Below, piece by piece: positions 48,548-61,000 of a DNA stretch of 64,000 bases (position 1 is its first letter; the number at the start of each line of letters is the position of its first letter). The DNA is from Aegilops tauschii subsp. strangulata. Taxonomy: Eukaryota; Streptophyta; Magnoliopsida; Poales; Poaceae. Made by a program: the position numbers and the translations under genes. Under the pieces are notes generated by a model, which searched no databases, was not told the DNA's origin, and was given only the letters and a program-made list of their open reading frames with translations. The stretch lies in assembly GCF_002575655.3 (NCBI RefSeq), contig NC_053037.3:323729294-323793293 (forward strand), read 5' to 3'.

Positions 48548-50283
48548 TGTTGGGGAATGTAGTAATTTCAAAATTTTCCTACGCACACGCAAGATCATGG
48601 TGATGCATAGCAACGAGAGGGGAGAGTGATTGTCCACATACCCTCATAGACCGAAAGCGGAAGCGTTAACACAACGCGGTTGATGTAGTCGTATGTCTTC
48701 ACAATCCGACCGATCAAGTACCGAACGCACGGCACCTCCGAGTTCAGCACACGTTCAGCTCGATGACGTCCCTCGAACTCCGATCCAGCCGAGTGTTGAG
48801 GGAAAGTTTCGTCAGCACGACGGCGTGGTGACAATGATGATGTTCTACCGACGCAGGGCTTCGCCTAAGCACCGCTACGATATTATCGAGGTGTAATATA
48901 GTGGAGGGGGGCACCGCACACGGCTAAGAGATCAATGATCAATTGTGTGTATAGAGGTGCCCCCCTGCCCCCGTATATAAAGGAGCAAGGGGGGTTCGGC
49001 CGGCCAAAGGGGAGAGGCGCGCCAGGAGGAGTCCTACTCCTACCGGGAGTAGGACTCCCCCTTTTTCCATGTTGGACTAGGAGAGAGAGGGGGAAGAGGT
49101 GGAGGGGAGGAAGGAAAGGGGGGGGCGCCCCCCTCTCCTTGTCATATTCGGACTGGGGGGGAGGGGCGTGCGGCCCTGCCCTGGCCTCCTCTCCTCTCTT
49201 CCACCTAGGCCCACTAAGGCCCATTAAGTTACCGGGGGGGTTCCGGTAACCTCCCGGTACTCCGGAAAAATCCCGATTTCACCCGGAACACTTCTGATAT
49301 CCAAACATAGGCTTCCAATATATCAATCTTTATGTCTTGACCATTTCGAGACTCTTCGTTATGTCTGTGATCACATCCGGGACTCCGAACAACCTTCGGT
49401 ACATCAAAACATATAAACTCATAATATAACTGTCATCGTAACGTTAAGCGTGCGGACCCTACGGGTTCGAGAACTATGTAGACATGACCGAGACACCTCT
49501 CCGGTCAATAACCAATAGCGCAACCTGGATGCTCATATTGGCTCCCACATATTCTACGAAGATCTTTATCGGTCAGACCGCATAACAACATACGTTGTTC
49601 CCTTTGTCATCGGTATGTTACTTGCCCGAGATTCGATCGTCAGTATCTCGATACCTAGTTCAATCTCGTTACCGGCAAGTCTCTTTACTCGTTCCGTAAT
49701 ACATCATCCCGCAACTAACTCATTAGTTACAATGCTTGCAAGGCTTATAGTGATGTGTATTACTGAGTGGGCCCAGAGATACCTCTCCGACAATCGGAGT
49801 GACAAATCCTAATCTCGAAATACGCCAACCCAACAAGTACCTTTGGAGACACCTGTAGAGCACCTTTATAATCACCCAGTTACGTTGTGACGTTTGGTTG
49901 CACACAAAGTGTTCCTCCGGTAAACGGGAGTTGCATAATCTCATAGTCATAGGAACATGTATAAGTCATGAAGAAAGCAATAGCAACATACTATACGATC
50001 GAGTGCTAAGCCAATGGAATGGGTGAAGCCAATCACATCATTCTCCTAATGATGTGATCCCGTTAATCAAATGACAACTCATGTCTATGGCTAGGAAACA
50101 TAACCATCTTTGATCAACGAGCTAGTCAAGTAGAGGCATACTAGTGACACTCTGTTTGTCTATGTATTCACACAAGTATTATGTTTCCGGTTAATACAAT
50201 TCTAGCATGAATAATAAACATTTATCATGATATAAGGAAATAAATAATAACTTTATTATTGCCTCTAGGGCATATTTCCTTCA
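48548..50283 (-). mobile_element. Element D, 5' LTR
   Basis: LTR of 1736 bp with minus-strand start TGAAGGAAATATGCCCTAG (family norm TGTTGG) and TAAGT after it on the plus strand. It is the promoter LTR of D. Confidence 0.94.
48973..48983 (-). promoter_or_regulatory. TATA box in the element D 5' LTR
   Basis: Minus strand CCTTTATATAC in a GC-rich setting, the kind of core promoter known in BARE-type LTRs. The same sequence is kept in the 3' LTR near 42004-42014. Confidence 0.6.
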
Positions 50284-50747
50284 TAAGTGTCCTTAGCTCA
50301 AGGGAATAAGGTGAAGACGTGGTCTTCTGAGTTCAATCTCAGGCTCCCTAACCAGACGTACAGTTGTGACAGCAACTGGAACTGGTCTAGCAAATCCTTG
50401 TCTTCATCAAGCAACTGGTTCTACCCCCTACCTCCTTTATATTTCAGTTTGTCTTCGTGAAGTCATTACTTGTTTGCCTGGTCTGTTTGACTTCAGTGTG
50501 CGAAGACTTTTACCTGTTTGGCTTCATACTGTCTTCCATTCCGATATGTTCTACTAAGCTGTTATTAATCTTCGTGCTTTCATTATATTGCTTACTTGAC
50601 TATGGTCTGTCTAGAGTAGTTTATCTTCCGCTGCTTATCATATAGGTTCCGTTTGATTGTCTGTCTTCAAAGACCTCATGTTTTGAAGACTTTCATAAAA
50701 ATCCCCTATTCACCCCCCTCTAGTCGATAACTAGCACTTTCAGTAGT

Positions 50748-51022
50748 GAACCACCTCAAAGTTATCTTTCCGATCAATCTATTGAGACATCCCTATAAAT
50801 GTCACAAATAGCCCTAAATATCGTACTACAATAACACCGTATGATACGCATCAATCAACTCTAATGTCACCTAGATACTCTAATATCACCACAAGTATCT
50901 GTGAGTTAATTATTTGATATGCATCAAACAATTGGTTTATAATATTCAATCCAACACAAAGAACTTTAAAGCTTACCCCAAAGTTTTTATCGGAGAAAGT
51001 AGGACGAAAAAACGTGTATCAA
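50748..51022 (+). mobile_element. LTR fragment G, right piece
   Basis: Continues the repeat interrupted at 40727 (TGAACCACCTCAAAGTTATC) until a CACTA end at 51023, so its 3' end is missing. Confidence 0.6.
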
Positions 51023-51108
51023 CACTATAAAAAAAGCACTTCCGTGATAATACGTGTTTATCACAGTAGGTCACGTTTTCTCTCATGCACGTACATCCAT
51101 AATAATAT
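51023..51108. mobile_element. CACTA DNA transposon terminal fragment
   Basis: Starts CACTATAAAAAAAGCAC and continues TTCCGTGATAATACGTG, resembling the terminal sequence of Triticeae CACTA elements. Only about 85 bases remain before an LTR fragment; no other end was found. Confidence 0.6.
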
Positions 51109-51187
51109 TGTTGGAAATATGCCCTAAAGGCAATAATAAAGTGGTTATTATTATATTTCCTTAATCATGATAAAGATTTATTATTCA
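51109..51187 (+). mobile_element. Copia (Angela/BARE-type) LTR fragment
   Basis: TGTTGGAAATATGCCCTAAAGGC and the following bases match the start of the D and E LTRs but in plus orientation, and stop after TTTATTATTCA. It is the last transposon piece before the gene island. Confidence 0.75.
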
Positions 51188-52355
51188 GGTTGTGATTGGG
51201 CATGCGATTCGGCGCTTGTGTGATCCGGCGCGTTGTGTGAATTGAAATACATTTGAATTTGAATTTGAATTTACGCGGACGGACAGGGAAGAAAATTAAC
51301 GATTGCAGTTGGAGATGCCTTGAAAGCGCTTGAAGCATATAGGGTGGTTGTACACCGTCGTACGTCCAGTTCACGACGGACCCCGGGGTCTAGACTAGTA
51401 CTGTACCGCTCCGGCGCTTCCACGGGTCGGTCAAGCCGAATAATTGCAGTTTTTGACCCGATGCACTGTAGATGGGCTGGACCAGACGAGGGGACGGAGA
51501 GGGAAAGGAAGAAGACCGCAGGCGGAAAAGGCTGTAAAAGCTTGCGCCATGGACTTGGACTCATCATCTCATCTACTCTAGTCAAGTGCGTGCTCCGCTT
51601 CGTCTGCAGCTGCGCCTGCACTGCAGCGCCCCTCACCTGGTGCCCGCCCGTCAATTCCCATCGAACGGAGGAGCAGGCGGCCACTCCTCCGCAGCAAAAT
51701 TGAAATCCTGTGGTAGAGCAGATGTTTTACTCTTTTTATGAAGCTTCTGTGTGCGGTGTGGCCTGGCCTTGCAACTTTGGCTGGCCCCGGGACCGGATGG
51801 GAGGGCTCTCGCGTCTCTTCTCTTTCCATGCATTGCACAGGACATGCTAGTACTATGATAAACACACAAGTAGCCCGTCCCCCGGGGGCCACGAACCAAA
51901 AAATATCACTTGAAATCGTACTGCCAGCCATGATTTTTTTCAAGAAAGCGAGGACCTTACCGCAGTTCTCATTTTGTATGGATAGTGCCCTGGTTAGCAT
52001 CAACTTCAACTTTGTGTCACCGGTCATCAGTATCGATCATGAGGCGACGAGTTATAAACACGAAACGTACATCCCCGGATCGCCCTTTCCCCAAAAAGAA
52101 AGTGTTATTCTTTTGCAAGCGAGAAAGAACCGAAACGACTGACAAAATATATGTATCCCACAACCGCAGTGTAGATCACATTTGTTTAGTTTATTTATTT
52201 TCGGACTTTGCTTAGCTAGTCGGTAATGCAACATGATGAACGACGCAGAATGGTACGCCACATGCATCCTCTGGATATTGGGTAGGTGGGGATGAGACAA
52301 AAGTAAAATCCGGGACGATTGACAATTTGGCATGCTTCTCCACAACTAATAGCGT

Positions 52356-52386
<31 letters not shown>

Positions 52387-53070
52387 AAAAGACTAGCATC
52401 AGACCCGGGCCACGCAGAGTTTGCTGTGAGCCTCACCGACTTGTGGTTTGGTCATTCTGAAGACCGGCGTTCCAGTTTTTCATCACCGGAAACGCGCAAT
52501 ACAATGACATTTCAGCCTTGAAAATCCCCTAGTCAGTCTCCCGGAGCAGGAGCTGTTGCATGCTTCCGCCACGCAGGATCGCCGGCTTGCCAATCACGGC
52601 CCGTCCTGCGGCGGACGCCTAGTGGTTTTCAGTTTCAGTTTCAGAAGAATTCCAGCACCAACAAAATCATTGAAATTCAGATAGTTCAGTATGCGTTTCG
52701 ACCAAAAGGCTGAAATATTCATCTGGAGACAGTTAAAAATTAAAGAAATGAAATTATTTTTCAAAAATATTTAAATTCATGTGTACCACTGAAATTGCTT
52801 AAATACTTTGGCCGAGAGGTAAATATTTCAGTGATTGCTGAAATTAATGAAACTCGTCACTGAAAGTGAAGACCAACAAACATAGAACGAAACCGCAAAC
52901 GAAGAAAACCCCGAGCCTTTCTTCAAAGTTACACACATCTGCCTTTGCCGCTCCCGTTTAAAAGCCACTACCACCACCACCACCACCACCACCAGTCCAC
53001 CACCCACGCAAACGCCAAAGCCGCACGCACACTCACACGCACGTCCAAAGCGAAGGACGGGAGCGCGCTC
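51188..53070 (+). other. Low-copy 5' flank of the kinase-regulator gene
   Basis: No gene or transposon recognised in 1.9 kb. It contains a TTTGAA hexamer run at 51249-51270, a CA microsatellite, and an ACC run at 52970-52995 in the likely 5' UTR. TTTAAAAG at 52957-52964 could act as a TATA element. Short ORFs here have no known family. Confidence 0.5.
52356..52381. repeat. (CA)n microsatellite
   Basis: About 13 CA units in the low-copy flank, followed by an A-rich stretch. Confidence 0.9.
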
Positions 53071-53984
53071 ATGCACATCCTCCGCCTGCTCGCGGCGCGG
53101 CGCTTCCGCCGCCGCGCCGTGTCCACGATCAGAGCGAGCGCGACGGCGCCGGCCACCCCGTGCCCGTGCGGCTACGGCGAGGACGAGGGCCCATTCTTCG
53201 ACCTCGACCTGTCGTGCTGCTCCGCCTCCGCCTCCGCGCCCGCGTCCAGCGCCGAGTCGAGCTCCGAGTCCGAGGACTCCTCCTGCGCCGGCGAGGTCGA
53301 CTTCGTCATCCTGCTGCAGCGGAGCTGCTCCGCGTCGCCGTCCTACGACGAGCGCCTCTCCTTCAGCCGCTGCGGGTGGGGGGGAGCGCCCCCGCCGGCC
53401 AAATTCTGCGCGTCCGAGCCCAGCGGCGACGCCGCACGGTTCAGCACCAGCAGGCGCGGGAAGCTGCGCACGCTCAGCTTCGGATCCGCCAAGGCCGCCT
53501 TCTACGGCGGCCGCGCCAGCTTCTCCCGGAGCTCCAACAGCACGCGCTCGGCGAGGCTCTTCGCCGCGTACGCGCACGGCTCGCCGGACCAAGAGCAGGA
53601 GGAAGCCAAGAGGGCGCCCTCGGCCGACGTGATCAGGCGGTGCCTGAGCAAGATCTCGAGGCGGTTGCGGAGGGTGGCGCCTGGCGCTGCTGCTGCCGTG
53701 GACGTCCGGCTGCGGAAGAGCCGCTCGGTGTCCGCGGCGCAGTCGTCGTCGCCAGCTCGCCGGGACGACTCGCTCCTGGAGCAGCAGGACGGCATCGCGG
53801 GCGCCATCGCGCACTGCAAGGAGTCGATCCACCGTGGTGCGTGACCGCTGGCTTCGTTCCTTGCCTCCGTGAACTCGTTGGTTGATGAAGCCGTTCTGAC
53901 GTTCGTTTCACTTTGCTCTGTGCAGCGTCCATGTCGGAGCGCGACTCGTCGCTGCTGCGGTCCCGGAGTGACCCAGGAACATAA
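53071..53984 (+). CDS. Membrane-associated kinase regulator (MAKR/BKI1-like), two exons
   Basis: Exons 53071-53836 and 53926-53984 with a GT-AG intron (donor GTGCGT, acceptor TGTGCAG) give 274 residues. An early FFDLDLSC motif (about residue 40) is the acidic/aromatic feature of the MAKR family. A basic patch RRCLSKISRRLRRV (about 188-202) would bind acidic lipids of the plasma membrane. KSRSVSAAQ (about 212) and DDSLLEQQDGIAGAIAHCK (about 231-249), then SSLLRSRSDPG at the end, match the conserved C-terminus of MAKR/BKI1 proteins, which restrain receptor kinases such as BRI1. The start at 53071 was chosen because an upstream in-frame ATG at 52945 would only add a His-rich tract from an ACC repeat. 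GC-rich, as usual for grass genes. No lesion seen. Confidence 0.82.
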
Positions 53985-55550
53985 CTTGCACTCTCAAAGC
54001 TATTTTCCCCGGTGGGTTCGCATGCTTTGCCACCATTTCGCTTCGGAATCGTGGAGGAAGCGAGGACGAAGTTTCGCGGTGAATTTCGCAAAGGAAGCAA
54101 TGAAGGACGAAGTAGTACAAAAAATTGTTAAAGAGCATGCGGTGGTTTAGGAAGCTAGCGAGATCTTCTTTTGTGTGTGGGTGAGTTCTTTTCTAAGTAG
54201 TTTAGGCGTGGGGAAAGGCCGAAAGAGCTCCTTTTAGGCTCTTTTCGCCACCTCCCACATGTACAAGCGTCGTGGAGTTGTGCCAGTTTAATCCTACTTT
54301 CGTTCGTTCTTTTTTTTTCCTTATTCATCTTTTCGTCTTGTACAAGAGATTTGTAACACGACCTTTCGTGTGTGTAATTAGGCACTCCGCTCCTAGTACA
54401 CTCCTAGCCTATTGACACAGAGCATGAGTCATGGTGTATCATTGCTTCCATTTCCATGGCCACGTCCAACTGTCGCTTGAATATGTGCACACGCACACTT
54501 ACACGTACGAGATGCTAAAATTCGGCCTCTTGTGCGTGCAAGAACTTGGGGTACGTAGTGGTTTCTTCTTGGCTCTTTGGTCTCGTCTAAAAGGAAGCTG
54601 TTCTCTTCTTGCTTGTGCCAAGCAAAGCAGAGGGGAAACGGAAGGTTTGGATCTCGGGAAAGCTGAAAAGGCACCCGGGCCCTTCCGCGGCGCCATGATG
54701 GGTGATGAGCCGGTGCTGGTGGAGACAGGGCCGGAAATTGCACAAGAGCGATGTGTGTACGTACGATGTGGGTGGCGAGGACAAAGATCTGCGCGTGATT
54801 CTCTTGTGAGGCCAAGGGGTCTCGGCTGCTCGGGGAACCGCGCTGCGCCCATTTCTTTCGGCTTTGTTTATCTCCATGCTCGTTTTGCTTTCTTTTGTTG
54901 CGCCTTTCGTTCGTTTACTTCCTCCTGTTTATCCCCGACCCCATCCCCCTCCTGTGCGTCTGTGTGCGAGGCGAGGGGGAAAAGGGCCCAAAGCTACACT
55001 AGCTTTGACGGACGCCCTGAGGAGGAAAAGGGGGTGGGAAAGCATTGTTTAGTCTGACCTTTGCTTGGCTTTAGGCCTTTAATCTCGTTATAATTAGGAA
55101 AGAGCTAGGCAAAGCTAGTTTAAGCACCAAAAGCTGCGTGGCCTGTGCGGTGCACTGCCGTCAGCATTAGCACCGAATCCGAGGCGAGGGGGAGAGCTTT
55201 GCCTAGCGTGCATCTGAGGCCGCGCTGCGGGGGGCCACGGCCATGATGCACGTCCGAAAAATTTCTAGTGGTATCTTATGCTATGAAAGGGGAGTTCCGT
55301 TCAGTTTATGTTTTTATTTTTGGCTTCCTTGGTAGTGCACTTTAACTGATGACAAAACCCCATCCACCCTGGAGAGGCTCGCGAGCGCAATGATGAAATG
55401 ACATGCGTAGGATTCGCGGATCTTGACTGCTTGCTTGGAGACGAGCGAAATGCTCTGTTTCTGTTTCTGGAGGGAGGGAAGCTCCGCGAGGACCATGATG
55501 GCATCTGCAAGGAGACAGTGAGGGAGGGAACAGTGAGGGATCTTGACTTC
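53985..55550 (+). other. 3' UTR and intergenic region after the kinase-regulator gene
   Basis: The first 400 bases look like a 3' UTR (T-rich tract at 54308-54320). The rest is low-copy-looking sequence of mixed composition. ORFs of up to 208 codons occur but none has recognisable motifs or coding-like neighbours, so none is called. Confidence 0.5.
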
Positions 55551-55936
55551 AACGGGCGATCCCAAACGGATGTCCGCTTTTTGTTCGTTTGGAGCAGGAA
55601 AATGGACACGACCGCCCGCTTGCGGTCGTGCGGTCATCGGTGCGTCCAACGGGCACACCTTGTCCCAAACTGTCCGGAGTTATGGACTTCGATTTTTTGC
55701 CAAAAAAATAAATAAAGTTGCAAATAATACGAAAACATGAATATAAACATAAAACGTCCATACGTCCATAGTACCAAAGTTCAATGCAGGTCTTAAAATA
55801 AAACTTAATAAAAGACATAAAAAAAATAAAGGCCCGTCGCCGGTGGCCGTTGTCGTCTTCAGGAGTCGCCGTCCTACCCGCCATCGTCGCCGCTGAGGTC
55901 GGCATAGGGCGGTGGCTGCCACAGGTGGGCTGGCGG

Positions 55937-56880
55937 TCAATGCCAGACGGGGGGCGCCTGCGCCGGAGGCGCCTGCCCCACCTCCTCCCGTGGCTCCTGC
56001 TCGTGCTCTGGTGACCGCGGCGGTGGGGCTGACCATGGGCCGACACCCACTGCGTCAGCCATCTCCGGCGCCGTGCACGACCAGCTCCACCGCTGCCCCA
56101 CCAGACGAGGGTTCCACGCGGCGATGGCGCCTCCTCCAGTACCTCCTCCTTGACCGACGTCCATCTCCGGGATGGCCACGTCGTCGGCCGCAGACAGGGC
56201 CAAAGCGGTTTCCAGGTCATCCCATTGCCGCTCGTCGTGCGTATTCATGGAGTCCTCCATGACACGCCTCATGAGGCGGGCCTCCTCCTCCTCGGTCATG
56301 GGCGGCGGCGGTGGCGGGGACGGGGACAAAGAAGGTGCCGGCGTGATGCCACGCACATGCCTACGGCCCCGCGTTTGGGGAGGGCTGTCATCAGCACGAG
56401 GAGGACGCGGGCAGCGCGGGCTAGGAGGACGACCGACAAAAAAAGATTGCCGCCACTGGTCGTGCTCGTCGCGGAGCCACGTATCCCATAGTGGCGAATC
56501 TATGGCATACCCGCAGTCCGTCAGTAGATCCGGCGGGAGGCGCCGGCGTCGTCGGTTGATCTCCTCGCGGCGGGCGCGGCCGCTCGCGGGCACTGGAGGG
56601 ATCGGCACGTGGTCGACGGAGAGATGCCAGCTATTTGGCAGGTGGACATCTCCCCACGGCACCGGCGTCGCCGTCTCCCAGTAGCGACGGCATACATCGA
56701 CATGGATGTAGGGCCCGTCACGATGCCCGGCCGCTGGCGGCGCCATATGAAAAGCTGGCAGAGAAGGCGGTGCGGGGGGGGGGGGGGGGGGGGGGGTGGG
56801 AGGGATCTGCTGGAGCGGCGTCGGCCCGAGGAGGAGCCGGCCTCGCGGGCGTACTTCCCCTTGATCCAATGCCAGCCCAT
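55937..56880 (-). pseudogene. Proline/arginine-rich protein of unknown function, split by a homopolymer
   Basis: On the minus strand a probable start MGWHWIKGKYAREAGSS at 56878-56880 runs to a poly-C tract (plus-strand G run at 56774-56796). After it the coding-like sequence continues in another frame to 55937: HLPNSWHLSVDHVPIPPVPASGRARREE, SPLWDTWLRDEHDQWRQSFF, TEEEEARLMRRVMEDS and WNPRLVGQRWSWSCTAPEM. The codon use and motifs look like a real protein. Similar proteins seem repetitive in Triticeae and may be transposon-linked, by recollection only. Since the tract length sets the frame, the break may be a sequencing or slippage effect. Confidence 0.5.
56774..56796. repeat. Poly-G homopolymer, 23 bases
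   Basis: An uninterrupted G run inside the proline-rich ORF; length uncertain by nature. Confidence 0.9.
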
Positions 56881-56982
56881 GGCGCCGGCGGGGAGGTGGC
56901 TAGGGTTTGCTCGTGTCGGCAATGGAGGAGGTAGGCCGGCTTGAAAATGGAAGCTATGGACTGAACGGTCCACGGTTTCCAT

Positions 56983-57645
56983 ATTAAAAAGGACGGCAAC
57001 CCCATGCCCGTGTCAATGATAGCCGAGCCCCGCCGTGCATGCGCATTCAATTTAAACAGTGGAGGTAGCAGTGGCGAAGCCACGTTATACCTGTGTAGTG
57101 GCTTACTACACAGGATTTTCAAACGTCGATGACCCCATGTCCCCATATCACGCTCGTGAACAAACAAAAATTGGAATTTGACTACAAGGGCCCAGCTATC
57201 ATCTGCTATTCTTGGGTAACAACTAGTTGGGCCACTGGCTAGGCCATATATAGTAAAAATAGTCCAAAATCATTTACCTCACGGATTATCACCAAATCGC
57301 GCGATCTCCTTCAATTTCTCCTGCTACTGCATGACCGTGGACAGCTGCCGCACAGCAGCGTCTTCCCGTCCTTTGCCCGGTTCTGGCGATCTCTGATCTG
57401 GCCGTGGAATGTGAGGCGCGGCCACCTTTAGCCGTCCGGCGAGCCTCAAGCGACCCACCCGCAGCTACACATGCACTGTCCGTCGCCTTGATCGATACTG
57501 CTGTACTGCTCAGCACTCTATGGGCGTGTTTGGCCGTCGCGTAGGCTACCCACGTTGCATACACATCTCCACTCGGCCCTTTAGAAAAACAGTCTCATAT
57601 GCGATATCTGCGAGTTGTTTGGTTGTCTGCATATGAACTGCCTGC
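56983..57645. other. Intergenic stretch left of the LINE-like insertion
   Basis: No gene recognised. It contains short inverted motifs such as GTAGTGGCTTACTACAC (57096-57112). Its right part, with GTTGTTTGGTTGTCTGCAT at about 57613-57631, is the target sequence of the LINE-like element; related copies of this motif resume at 62780-62840. Confidence 0.4.
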
Positions 57646-57661
57646 ATTAGGAGATCAACTT
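57646..57661. repeat. 16-bp target-site duplication of LINE-like element (left)
   Basis: ATTAGGAGATCAACTT, identical to 62757-62772. This length fits target-primed reverse transcription. Confidence 0.85.
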
Positions 57662-58058
57662 GAACTCCAAGGCTCCCACCCCGCTCCCGCTCCCCCGCTA
57701 GGGTTTCCCACCGCCGCCGCCGGCCGCCCGGCTCCTTCCCGCCGCCGCTAGCCGCCCGGCGCAGGCCTCCCTTCCCCCTCCCCTCCCTGCCCCCATCCCC
57801 TCCTCCTCGTCCCGCCGCCTCCGCCGTCTCCCCGGGAGGCGGCCGGGGCGGCGCACGCTCACCTCCCTATCGTCCGTCCTCCTCCGCCCTTTCCCCCCGC
57901 CGCCGCCGGCGGTCGCCCCCGGGTCCGGCCGGGTGGTGTCGGCGGCGGCGGGTCGTCCCTTACCCGCACGCTCTCCTCCTTCCCGGGGTGGGGGGAGGCG
58001 GCGGCGGTGCTCGGCTGGTGGCGGCCCGACGTCCTGTGGCGGAGGCCGGCCGCGGTGG

Positions 58059-61000
58059 TGTGACGCCCCCGATTTGACCGTACACTAATCATGCACGCAA
58101 ATGTGTACGATCAAGATCAGGGACTCACGGGAAGATATCACAACACAACTCTACAACATAAATAAGTCATACAAGCATCATAATACAAGCCAGGGGCCTC
58201 GAGGGCTCGAATACAAGTGCTCGATCACAGATGAGTCAGCGGAAGCAACAATATCTGAGTACAGACATAAGTTAAACAAGTTTGCCTTAAGAAGGCTGGC
58301 ACAAATTGGAATACAGATCGAACGAGGCGCAGGCCTCCTGCCTGGGATCCTCCTAACTACTCCTGATCGTCGTCAGCGGGCTGCACGTAGTAGTAGGCAC
58401 CTCCAGTGTCGTAGGTGTCTTCGTCGACGGTGGCGTCTGGCTCCTGGACTCCAACATCTGGTTGCGACAACCAGATAGAAAGGAAAAGGGGGAAAAGAGG
58501 GAGAGAAGCAACCGTGAGTACTCATCTAAAGTACTCACAAGCAAGGAGCTATACTACATATGCATGGGTATATGTGTAAAGGGGCATATCAGTGGACTGA
58601 ACTGCAGAATGACAGAATAAAAGGGGGATAGCTAGTCCTGTCGAAGACTACGCTTCTGGCCATCTCCATCCTGCAGCATATAGAAGAGAGTAGATTGAAG
58701 TCCTCCAAGTAGCATCGCATAGCATAATCCTACCCGGCGATCCCCTCCTCGTCGCCCTGTTAGAGAGCGATCACCGGGTTGTATCTGGCACTTGGAAGGG
58801 TGTATTTTATTCAGTATCCAGTTCTAGTTGTCATAAGGTCAAGGTACAACTCCGGGTCGTCCTTTTACCGAGGGACACGGCTATTCGAATAGATAAACTT
58901 CCCTGCAGGGGTGCACCACATAACCCAACACGCTCGATCCCATTTGGCCGGACACACTTTTCTGGGTCATGCCCGGCCTCGTAAGATCAACGCGTCGCAG
59001 CCCCACCTAAGCACAACAGAGAGGTCAGCACGCCGGTCTAACCCTATGCGCGCAGGGGTCTGGGCCCATCGCCCTATGCACACCTGCATGTTGTGTACGC
59101 GGCCGGAAGCAGACCTAGCCTAGTGGCGTTCCAGTCCAATCCGGCGCGCGCCACTCAGTCGCTGACGTCAAGAAGGCTTCGGCTAATACCACGACGCTGG
59201 GATACCCATAACTACTCCCGCGTAGATGGTTAGTGCGTATAGACCAAATGGCCAGACTCAGATCAAATACCAAGAACTCGTTAAGCGTGTTATGTCGAAG
59301 TAACCGCGGACGCCGTCCAGGGCCAGGCCCACCTCTCACCTAGGCGGTCTCAACCTGCCCTGTCGCTCCGCCACAAAGATCCACTTGCGGGTACTCCTAC
59401 GAGCCAACCCGACTTTATTTACCACATGTGTCATGTATATAGTATATAAGTATATACTCGTGATCACCGCCCAGGTGATCACGGCCCGATAGTATAGCAC
59501 AGCAGACGGACAAGGATGAAGGGCCACTGATGGAAACTAGCATCCTATACTAAGCATGTAGGATTGCAGGTAAAGGTAACAACAGTAGTAGCAAGGATAG
59601 GCTATGCATCAGGATAGGATATCGGAAAGCAGTAACATGCTACACTACTCTAATGCAAGCAGTATAGAGAAGAATAGGCGATATCTGGTGATCAAGGGGG
59701 GGCTTGCCTGGTTGCTCTGGCAAGTAGGAGGGGTCGTCAACTCCGTAGTCGAACTGGGCAGCAGCAGTGTCGGTCTCGTAGTCTACCGGAGAGAAGAGGG
59801 GGAAGAAACAGTAAATACAATGCAAACATAAGCATGACGATGCGTGACATGACAATGAGCAGTGTTGGGTGTGCCCTAACGCGACAGTAGGTGGTACCGG
59901 CGAAGGGGGGAACATCCGGGAAAGTATTCCCGATGTTTTGCGTTTTCGGACAAATGGACCGGAGGGGGAAAGTTGCGAGTTCGATAGGTTAGGGAGGTGT
60001 GGTGGACGAACGGACTGCGTATCCGGATTCGTCTCGTCGTTCTGAGCAACTTTCATGTTGAAAATATTTTAATCCGAGTTACGGATTAAAAGATATGATT
60101 TTCTAAAGATTTAATCATTTTCTGGAATTACTTAATTAACAGAAAAGGAATATGACGTCAGCATGACGTATGAGTGACGTCAGCAGTCAACAGTCCGGTT
60201 GACTGGTCAAAACTGACACGGGGGACCCACCTGTCATAGACAGTGGGCTAAACAGAGTTCAAACTAATCTAAATTTAGTTAGTAAAACTACTGGGCCCAC
60301 CTGTCAGTGACTGATCAGGTTTTAACTAATTAAGTTTATTTTTAAAAACGTTTGACTAACCCAATTAGGTGGTGGGGCCTATATGTCAGTGGCTGGGGAA
60401 TAGTACCCCGCGTTGACCGTGGTCAACGCAGTCAAACAAAGGCGCAGGGGCCCACTGTCAGCGGCACTGGGCGGGCCCCACGCCACGCCAGGTCAGGGCT
60501 GGCGCCGGAGGAGCTCCGGCGAGCGCGTCCGCGGCGGTTTGTCGCCGGAGTTCGTCGGGACTTTCGCTACAGCAAGCCAAAACACGCGCCGTGACTTGTG
60601 TTCGAACGAGTGGAGAACGCCGCGTCCAACACGGGTGGTGACGCGAGCAGGGATGGCCGGAGTCGTCGCCGGTGACATGGACGGCGGAGACCCGAGGCAC
60701 AGCGAGCTTGCAAACGGCGCAACGGCGAGCAAAACAAGCGGTGCTAAGCACGTACGACGTCTACGCGTGCGGGCGAGCATGATGGAGACACTTGCGCGGT
60801 CGTTCGGTCACCGGAACGTGGCCGGCGACGAGCTCGGTGGAGGCGAGCTCGGACATGTGGGGAACGGCACCTACGGGCACGACAACGGCGGGAAGACGAA
60901 GGGGAGAGAGGCGAGGCTCACCGGGCGGCTACGTAAAGCCCCTGGAAGGTTAGTAGCAGCAGCAGGCGTCGCCGGAGTCGAAGGGGATCGCCGGAGCAGA

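Larger units (their letters stand above)
40728..50742 (+). mobile_element. Solo LTR F, split by element D
   Basis: TGTAAGTGCATCTAG at 40728 and CTAGCACTTTCA ending at 50742, flanked by a perfect GTAGT duplication (40723-40727 and 50743-50747). With D removed it is about 1.3 kb, with no internal domain, so it is a solo LTR left by recombination between LTRs. A TATA box, CTATAAATAG at 41237-41246, indicates plus orientation. Confidence 0.85.

Noticed and set aside
52945..53070. Upstream in-frame ATG extending the kinase-regulator gene by 42 residues
   Set aside because: The extra part is a His-rich read of an ACC repeat and looks like 5' UTR; the ATG at 53071 begins family-like sequence.
52828..53832. 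Long minus-strand ORF opposite the kinase-regulator gene
   Set aside because: GC-rich shadow of the real exon in another frame, with no family motif and Arg/Ala/Gly-rich composition.
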